64,000 nucleotides of DNA from Diospyros lotus (taxonomy: Eukaryota > Streptophyta > Magnoliopsida > Ericales > Ebenaceae): positions 24,748,616-24,812,615 of the forward strand of contig NC_068338.1 of the NCBI RefSeq assembly GCF_014633365.1. The letters run 5' to 3'. Below are positions 57,180-64,000 of this stretch, piece after piece; within the stretch, counting starts at the first letter, position 1, and each line of letters begins with the position of its first letter. The notes below the pieces were generated by a model. It saw nothing but the letters and a program-made list of their open reading frames with translations. It did no database searches and was not told where the DNA came from. The translations under genes and the position numbers were made by a program.

Positions 57180-59530
57180 TTAAATAACTTACCTACGCTA
57201 TGCGCGGTTTGAAATTATCTTTTATAGACAGAAAATTTTATATTTTCTTACATTTTTTGTTGAATTTCTTAAGATTAAATTTGAACAATAAGGTGCTCTT
57301 GAAGAAGAACGGATTGTTTAGGGGAAAATTACAAAAACATATTATAAAAAAGAAAAAAAAAATCTGATCTTCTTTGTTATGATATACGAGTTTTTAAAAA
57401 TTAAGCACAATAGTATCATTTTCGTTTCTTTCTATTAAATTTAAAAAACTATATATATATATATATATATAATTTACTAAAAAATTCAAAAATTTAATAC
57501 TAAAACATAAAGAATAGAATATAAATAGAACTCCAACCATCGTGTCACTACTTGTTACCTTTAAGTTCACAACTATCTCTGTCTCGGCTCAAAGTCTTGC
57601 TATCTTCTACTACTATCAAACCCTCTTCCCACCGCCACCATTACTATCCCATTTTTCATTCGCGTCCACTTCCACCTTAGCCCTTTGCCATTGGATCTAC
57701 CATTACTAGCATCTCTGCCTTCATATCTGCCATCGTTCATATGTCGCATTTATTTTTATCACTTTAAAACTTTATTTCTCACTATATTCGATGTTGTTCC
57801 ACCACCACTATATATCTACCATAGCTAAAAATCTAGTTCTATCATCACAACAAGTAAATTTTCTAACTCCCTTATCTGAAATCCTTTATCTCGTTGAGAA
57901 TATTAGCGATAAGGTATGTCATTGTTAGATTGAACTGGCCGCAATGACTTGTATATTTTTAAAATTTTTTATTAATCTATAATAAAAATCATAAAGTAAG
58001 AACCAAAAAACCAAAATAAAAAAAAACCATAACATGACATTTTCAAATTTGCATTATTGGAGAGCGAAAACTAATTTTAAGAAGTTCAAAAGTTTTTAGA
58101 GTTTATTTGAGATATAATTTTGATGTTCAACTAGCTATTTAAAAGATTTTTAAAGTTTAAAGCGTAATTTTCTACTTTACTAATAAATAAATTAGATTTG
58201 AATAATACATACATGTAGTAAAAGAAAAACTATTTTAATAAGAATAAAGCACAATAAAATCTTATTAATTAGGATTAGCCAATGGGCTCTTTGGATTAAG
58301 ACCTCTTCCTTCCTTATTTCTACCTGGACAACTTATCTTTATTCTCATCCATCCCATCTTTATTCTCATCATGTATTTATACAAAAGTTTAAACCTATTA
58401 ATTTATATACAAAATTTATCTTTATTTACTCCTAAAATTTGAAAAATTAATATAATGCAAAAATAACTCATTGAGAGATTTTTTTTGAATATTTAAAAAT
58501 AAAAAAAACATTTATGAATAAAGCATCATTTATGAGGTATAATAGGCTCAAATTTAAAATTAGAAAGGAGCAAGCAAAAGAATTAAAAAAAAAAAATGTT
58601 TTAGATTATATCTAAGTTGTTTTCAAAATTGAACCAAATACATCGGTCTAACCGATTCGATTCTGGACCATTCATTTGGTAGCTTGATTTAGTAATTAAA
58701 AAATAATGTTTTAGACAATATAAACATTATACTTAAAACAAAAATGTTATATTTATAAATAAATTTGACAAATAATTCTCGACCTGATACTTAAAATTCA
58801 TAATACTTCAATCCCATTCTAAAAATAATTCATAATAATTCTATTATGAGCTATAAGTAGAAGTATATTATAAATTCTTATTAATTTTAAGTAACTATTA
58901 CGAATTTTAAGCTAATAGCAGAATGTGTATATATAATAATATATGAAAATACGATATGAAGTTAATTTTTTTTATTTTTATATAATAATTTTAATTAATA
59001 TATATTTATTTATTTAATAAAAATAAAAAATGCCCGTTCCCAATTCAACCCTATTCTGACCAATAAATCCTAAACCACCTCCTTTTCTGATTTGATGTTT
59101 GATTCAATTTTAAGCATATTAGGATTCCACATTGTTTTGATTGAGGGGTCCCATATGATAGATCAGTGGTGATTAAATTCTATTTTAGTCAACAATTATC
59201 TAGAAGTGAGAGACCTATGGGTTCTCCTTTCCCAGTGGATGTTGATTCATGCCCCAAGCTAATATTCTCCAAACTTTTTATTGGTTTGTTTAATATTTAG
59301 CAAAAAAAAAAAATAATTAAAACAAGATTATAAGCAATTAGAAGATACAGACATAATTTTTTTTTTTTTTTTTGTCTCACTTATCTTCCTGTAATTTGAT
59401 ATAGAAAGTCTACTTTCAATTTCTGTCAAAATGTAAAAATCTCAAATGTTCTTTGGCATCTAATTTAAGAGTTCTGTTAGCCCTTAAAGCTAGGAGAATC
59501 GAATTTGAATTACAATTTACTTCTTCTTTT
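57180..59530. other. AT-rich intergenic DNA
   Basis: No gene recognised. The area near 57540-57900 is relatively CT-rich with CCACCACC motifs but has no long frame. The rest is AT-rich with homopolymer runs. Confidence 0.45.
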
Positions 59531-60027
59531 GGGGAAATTCTATTTGCAATAATATTTCTTTTACTTTCCGTAATTTATTTTTAATATTCTTAAAATATAT
59601 TGAGATGAAAATTCATATTTATCCTTCATTTAAATATTTAACCCTCAACCACCTATCATTACTCTTTAAACACGTGCATTTACTTTTTCGACCACTATCA
59701 CCACAATCACTTTATTCACCCACAATTGGATATCGTACGACCACTATTATTCAACACCGAGCATTACGCAACCACTATTATTTAACACCAAACATTACTT
59801 AGTCCGATTTTTCTCGCCATAACCAATTACCAGTTACTATTAGCGTTGATGATTATTATCCGCAAATATTTACTCAGAATTTGACAAAGAAGATAACGAG
59901 TATTCCTGTTTCGGTAAGAAAAAACACAATTTACAATATCTATCACTAATTCAATCACATAATTTAGATAAGATGAATTAAAAAAATTAAATTAATTAAA
60001 AAAATAAAATATACAGTGCCTTGAAAC

Positions 60028-60320
60028 CTCGAACCCCGAGGTTCGGGGGCTAAGGGATGCCCCAAACCCCGAGGTTTGGGCGATTTGGGGTTCCCAAACC
60101 CTGGGGTTAGGGGAATCCCTAACCGCCTGAACCTCAGCGTTCTGGGTGTTTGGGAAACCCTGAACCTCAGGGTTCGGTAAGCACCCTGAATCCATGTATT
60201 CTGGAAAAATCAATTCTCTCGAACCCATGAGTTCGGGAAAAACAATTTTTTCCGAATTCATGAATTCGGAAGAATTGCATTCTCCCGCAATTCTCTCATA
60301 CTTCGAGAGAATTGATACTA
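60028..60320. repeat. Array of about eight short palindromes
   Basis: Successive hairpin-forming units of 16-22 bp spaced about 26-36 bp: CGAACCCCGAGGTTCG (60030), CCCAAACCCCGAGGTTTGGG (60061), imperfect ones near 60091 and 60127, CTGAACCTCAGGGTTCGG (60160), CCTGAATCCATGTATTCTGG (60184), TCGAACCCATGAGTTCGG (60220), and the perfect TCCGAATTCATGAATTCGGA (60251). A weaker TTCTCTC / GAGAGAA pair follows near 60290. Confidence 0.75.
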
Positions 60321-60544
60321 TTATATATATAATATATACTATTATATATATATATATATTATAATTATATATATAATTATTTTGTATATAAATTATTCCG
60401 AATCATCGTGCCCTGAATCTTTGGATTAATATTATATTTATTTTTCTTGAATTAATATTGCTTTAATTTTAATTTTTTTTGAGTTAATTTTAATTTTTGA
60501 TACCAATAACTCAACCTAATCTGATCCAAATTTTATTATGCGAA

Positions 60545-60745
60545 ATTAGGTAAGTTAGGGGAACCCCTTACCCCATGAAGGGTGAGATTCGAGGAACCCT
60601 ATACCCACCGAATCTCGTTGTTCGGGGGGTTAGGGGATCCTGAACCGCGGGGTTCCGGGAACCTTTTACCCCCCGAACATTGCTGTTCTAGGGGTGAGGG
60701 CTTCCCCTCACCCCGCGGTTCTGGAACCCCTAACTGTAGGGGCAT
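60545..60745. repeat. Second cluster of short palindromes
   Basis: Similar motifs in the same element: CTTACCCCATGAAGGGTGAG (near 60567), CCGAATCTCGTTGTTCGGGG (near 60608), CCTGAACCGCGGGGTTCCGG (near 60639), CCCGAACATTGCTGTTCTAGG (in parts near 60671) and GAACCCCTAACTGTAGGGG (near 60724). The arms pair imperfectly. Confidence 0.65.
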
Positions 60746-61386
60746 TTTCTACGATTCCGGGAAACTCCAACAAAGAGGGTGAGCGAGGCAAGCGAAGTGG
60801 GCGACGACGAGAGGTCGACGGTGGTCTATGAAAGTGGTCTGAAGAAGAAGAAGACGAAGAATAATAGGGTTTGATGCACGAAGAAGGAGAACAGGAAGAA
60901 GACCAGAGTTTGATGAGAAGAACAACAACTTGGATGCGCGTGGGGTGTGTTTTTTGAGGGATGGTTGTTTGGAGGGTATATTTGGTATATAAATAGTTGG
61001 ACAAAGTAATAAATGTGGTTGTGAATAGTAAAATTTAATATTTTACCTGTAGTGGTTGCGAAGAGAAAAACTTATGGTTGCAAATAGAATTTCCCCTTAT
61101 TTTAATAATTTGCTCGTTGATTCATCATGATTGCTGCTTTGATCTCGATAGTGTTAATACATCATTAGACAGTTAGCTAGAAACAAACTTATTACGCCTA
61201 TAAATTAGATCACTATTTGGTAGTCGTATCCTCGCAACATTTTCTAAATAGCCTCCATTGTTGATTAACATTAATTCATACTTTGACTAATTTTTTTTTC
61301 CCCAACTAACAAACAAATGTTTTGGCTCTGCTCAGTTTGGCCACGATTTTGCTTGAAGATGCTAATCATTTCTTGGCTTTTTCTCA

Positions 61387-61540
61387 TACTAACTGTTGTT
61401 TTTCTGTAATGTAATATAGGCAGTGTTTATATTGGGATAGATGTAATTGGTTGTTTTTTCTCCTACTAACTTTTGTTTTTCTGTAATGTAATATGGGCAG
61501 TGTTTATATTGGGATCGATGTAATTGGCTAGTTAATTTCT
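61387..61540. repeat. 77-bp tandem duplication
   Basis: Two near-identical units starting at 61387 and 61464, sharing TTTTTCTGTAATGTAATAT and CAGTGTTTATATTGGGAT. A C run followed by an A run lies at about 61556-61580. Confidence 0.85.
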
Positions 61541-61727
61541 TCTTGAATATATTTACCCCCCCCCCCCCCAAAAAAAAAACAAAGAAGATCAATTACTTGA
61601 GAAATCAGTTTGTTTCAGAGGATCTCAGGCTTCTATGATGTAGTTTAGTGAAAAATACACATACTGAAGAGTTGATATATGCTAATTAAAATTGTTACGA
61701 AATTGAATTGAATACAAATTGGTATCT

Positions 61728-62357
61728 GTTACGGGTATTTCCCGCTCTATTTCTTATGGGCTGGGCTCGACCCAATATGCCGGCCCAATCGCATAAAGCC
61801 CAATAAACCCTAAACTGAGTTCATCGAAGCAAGCTAACACATCGCTGGAGCCTGAGCTCAGATCCTAGGATCAAATGGGCTTTATACGAGTGATCTCCCA
61901 ACTACACTTCGAGCGAGCTTTCAACGACTCTTACAGTTCGCCGACCTAACTGATCAACTCGCATAACGAGAAGGTCACATGCTAGAGAATATTAGTGGGT
62001 TAGGGGTCGTCCCAGCTGGGCCATTCAAGCCCAACCTGGTCCCGTCCTCTCGACCCATTTGATCGAGCCATGTCGATCCCATCTTGGCCCCTTGCAACAA
62101 CATCATTACAGCTATTTCTGGATTTTCGCGTGCCCACCTTAGATCCCATCCTCATTAATGACGGATCTCATCCACATTAATGAGGGTCTCGTCGGCACCT
62201 TGCCACTACATGGGCGCCTCAGTCGGCTCCGGATATTCTATCCTATCACCTGCAGACGTACATCACATGCAGGAAGATATCTCATTCTCCTATATATCAG
62301 CCAGCTCTTCCCAGAGCCATGGTATGCTTTTCCCTACCAACTTGCTGATACTCTATA
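61728..62357 (+). mobile_element. Partial LTR-like sequence
   Basis: Starts TGTTACGGGTATTTCCCGC, runs through GC-richer DNA with GGGCTGGGC and CCGGCCCAAT motifs, and has a TATATATCAG box near 62292. It looks like the start of a gypsy LTR cut by the next insertion at 62358. No coding domain. Confidence 0.4.
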
Positions 62358-64000
62358 TGTAACGCCTCGTAAATGGCAAATTAATTTAATTTTGAGGTTA
62401 TTTGATTTAAAAGAAATATTAAAATAATTTGTTGCAATTAAATAAAATTAAATTAGGTGATTTTAAGGAAATAAGAAATTAAGGTAATTGATTAATTATC
62501 TTAGGAATTTCTGGAATAAGAAAAAATTTGAAATAAATTAAATTGTGTGATTTTTAGAAGTTTCGGGCATTATTGTAATTAATATAGGGGGTGAGAGTGT
62601 GATTTATGGCTGGCGCGAGTTGCGGAAAAGGGAAAAAGTCACCTTAAATATAACTTAAAACATATATAGTTGAAGAGGCGTGCGGGCGCGGGCGGTTCGC
62701 ACGCGAGGCGGCCAGGCAGCGGGCGAGGGATCGAAACCGGGGGCAGCCGCGCACGAGGGAGGATTTTTGGCTGATTTTAATCAGCTATAAACGTCAAAAT
62801 GACGTCGTTTTGATTGAGGCGGTGGCCTCTCCAGTAGCTGGCTGCGCGCTGCCACCTGGCGCCCCTCCCTCCACTCGTTTTTGGCCGAATTTTAAGCCCA
62901 ATTTCAGGTGTGTTTTGTGCAATTGAACAGTAAACTAAATTACAGAAAAGAAGCAGCAGCTCGCGGGAGGAATTTTGAGAAATTTGGGCTTCAAAAATTC
63001 GGATTAAATCCCGTTTAATTCCAGATTTAGTTATCCAGGTATGTAGCCAAGCTAGTAATTAATATTCTGTGTGGTCAAAATTTTGTTTAGAGCGCAATAT
63101 TACTTATTTTGATAATAATTGGGATATTGCAGTTTGTATAACTTTGACCGCGTTTGGTCAAATCGAGCCTAAGGCTATCTTCGAAAAGGCAAGTTCTTTA
63201 TACCCTCATTGTCGATTCTTTCGATGTCAATTTATTTGACATCCCTTCGTTGGTTTCGGCTGTTAATAAATTATGGAATTTAAAACGGTTTGTTTTAAAA
63301 TTTAATTTATTAAACTGGTGTCGAGAGTTTTATTCGTTGGTTGCCTACGGGGGTTTGTGCCACCCCCAAGCCTATGGGAATGGTGCCGTACTCACCTGGG
63401 GCTAGGTTCTTAGCTGTCGGGTATTATTATTGGATTTTTGGTTATTTATTGGCTAGAGCGGTTGTGCAGTGGGGGCAAGGATTAGCTGTTCAGTGACGGT
63501 GTGACTGTCGTGCGGTCTATCTTAGGCCGTCAGATGGTCTCTCTTAGTCACGGACCGCTGATCGGTGTCAGGCACTGTTGACTAGCTCTGCTATTATATG
63601 ATTATAGCATGCCTGGTTATGTTTTATTCTTGTTGCATGGTTTGGTATGCACATGGGTACGGGCTGCATGTTGGGTTTATCATGATTTGGTTATGCTTGG
63701 TCACGGACATTCTAGTTTGGTTATGCTGCATCCAACACAGGCATATGCATCGCGTGTGATTTACTATATGGGCGGAGCATGGCCTAATGCCTGGATGTAT
63801 GGGCGTCTCGTATCACGTTGATGCTCATTACGCCATTGCATTTTATGTGCATTACATGGTTACTGGTAGTATTTAGTTCTCAGATGGGAGTACCGTTTCG
63901 AGGAAGCCTATGGTTCGGCTGTCGGGAGTACTGACAGAGATATGGGTGACGGGAGTACCGACCCGGGACAGTGCGCACAGGTTTGTTGGAGATTTATGTT
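62358..64000 (+). mobile_element. Tekay-like LTR, incomplete at the window end
   Basis: Starts at about 62358-62360 with TGTAACGCCTCG, the style of the LTRs in the Tat element. It shares with them a GC-rich CGCACGAGGGA / GGATCGAAACC region and an AACGTC/GACGTCGTTTTG stretch near 62790-62815. GGGAGTACCG-like motifs recur near 63886-63960. It runs past 64000; whether genes follow is unknown. Confidence 0.5.

Larger units (their letters stand above)
59531..61096. mobile_element. MULE-like TIR element, 1,566 bp, containing a palindrome array
   Basis: The ends are inverted copies GGGGAAATTCTATTTGCAA, the same terminus as at 1-222 and (decayed) at 19091-19309. Flanking 9-mers do not match, so the duplication has decayed. 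Inside are two arrays of short palindromes (60028-60320 and 60545-60745), an AT-only palindromic stretch (60320-60385), and a minus-strand frame of 98 codons (60708-61004) of low-complexity Ser/Arg. No transposase is seen. Confidence 0.65.

Noticed and set aside
59992..60261. 89-codon minus-strand frame with repeated NPR/EVQ residues
   Set aside because: Follows from the palindrome array; repeated residues mirror the DNA repeats.
1..64000. CRISPR arrays, bacterial operons, rRNA or intact tRNA genes
   Set aside because: None seen; the only tRNA-like signals are the A/B boxes of the SINEs at 22732-23010.

Overview
The window is nuclear DNA of a flowering plant, probably a eudicot. It is AT-rich, its coding exons are short and bounded by GT-AG introns, and most of the DNA is transposable elements of plant type: Ty3/gypsy Tat with an archaeal-type RNase H and an antisense ORF, Ty1/copia, Tekay-like long LTRs, hAT, MULE and Harbinger-like TIR elements, SINEs, and an RTE-like LINE. 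I cannot name the species.

Three host genes are supported. UEV-A is on the plus strand (2091-18400, four exons). UEV-B is on the minus strand (45918-55415, four exons). Both encode 146-aa ubiquitin-conjugating E2 variants of the UEV1/MMS2 type, with identical exon lengths (34/140/126/141 nt) and about 88% protein identity by my own alignment (17 differences). They converge tail-to-tail, so they look like an old local inverted duplication. Between them lies an intronless CAF1-type deadenylase on the minus strand (24620-25471). UEV1 proteins work with UBC13 in K63-linked ubiquitin chain formation; CAF1 removes poly(A) tails from mRNA. I see no reason to link their functions beyond proximity.

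Layout. 1-222: right end of a TIR element cut by the window. 223-2090: AT-rich upstream region of UEV-A. 2091-18400: UEV-A. Its intron 1 holds a 5'-truncated copia element with nested insertions. Its intron 2 holds a nested MULE/hAT pair, a copia LTR remnant, another hAT and LINE debris. 18401-24600: intergenic small elements, a pair of diverged direct repeats, and tandem SINEs with nested insertions. 24620-26100: CAF1 and its promoter. 26503-27417: a Harbinger-like element. 27627-45254: a 17.6-kb Tat-lineage retrotransposon with LTRs, ATATA target duplications, decayed gag-pol, a 102-bp tandem repeat, a three-exon antisense ORF, and three later insertions of Tekay-like LTR DNA. 45255-45917: short intergenic stretch. 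45918-55415: UEV-B. 55416-61727: AT-rich intergenic DNA with MITEs and a 1.57-kb TIR element that contains an array of short palindromes. 61728-64000: two partial LTR regions, the last running off the window.

Nothing here proves a new biological system. The most unusual signals are the palindrome array at 60028-60320 and 60545-60745 with relatives at 45318-45450, the antisense spliced ORF of the Tat element, and the inverted UEV pair.
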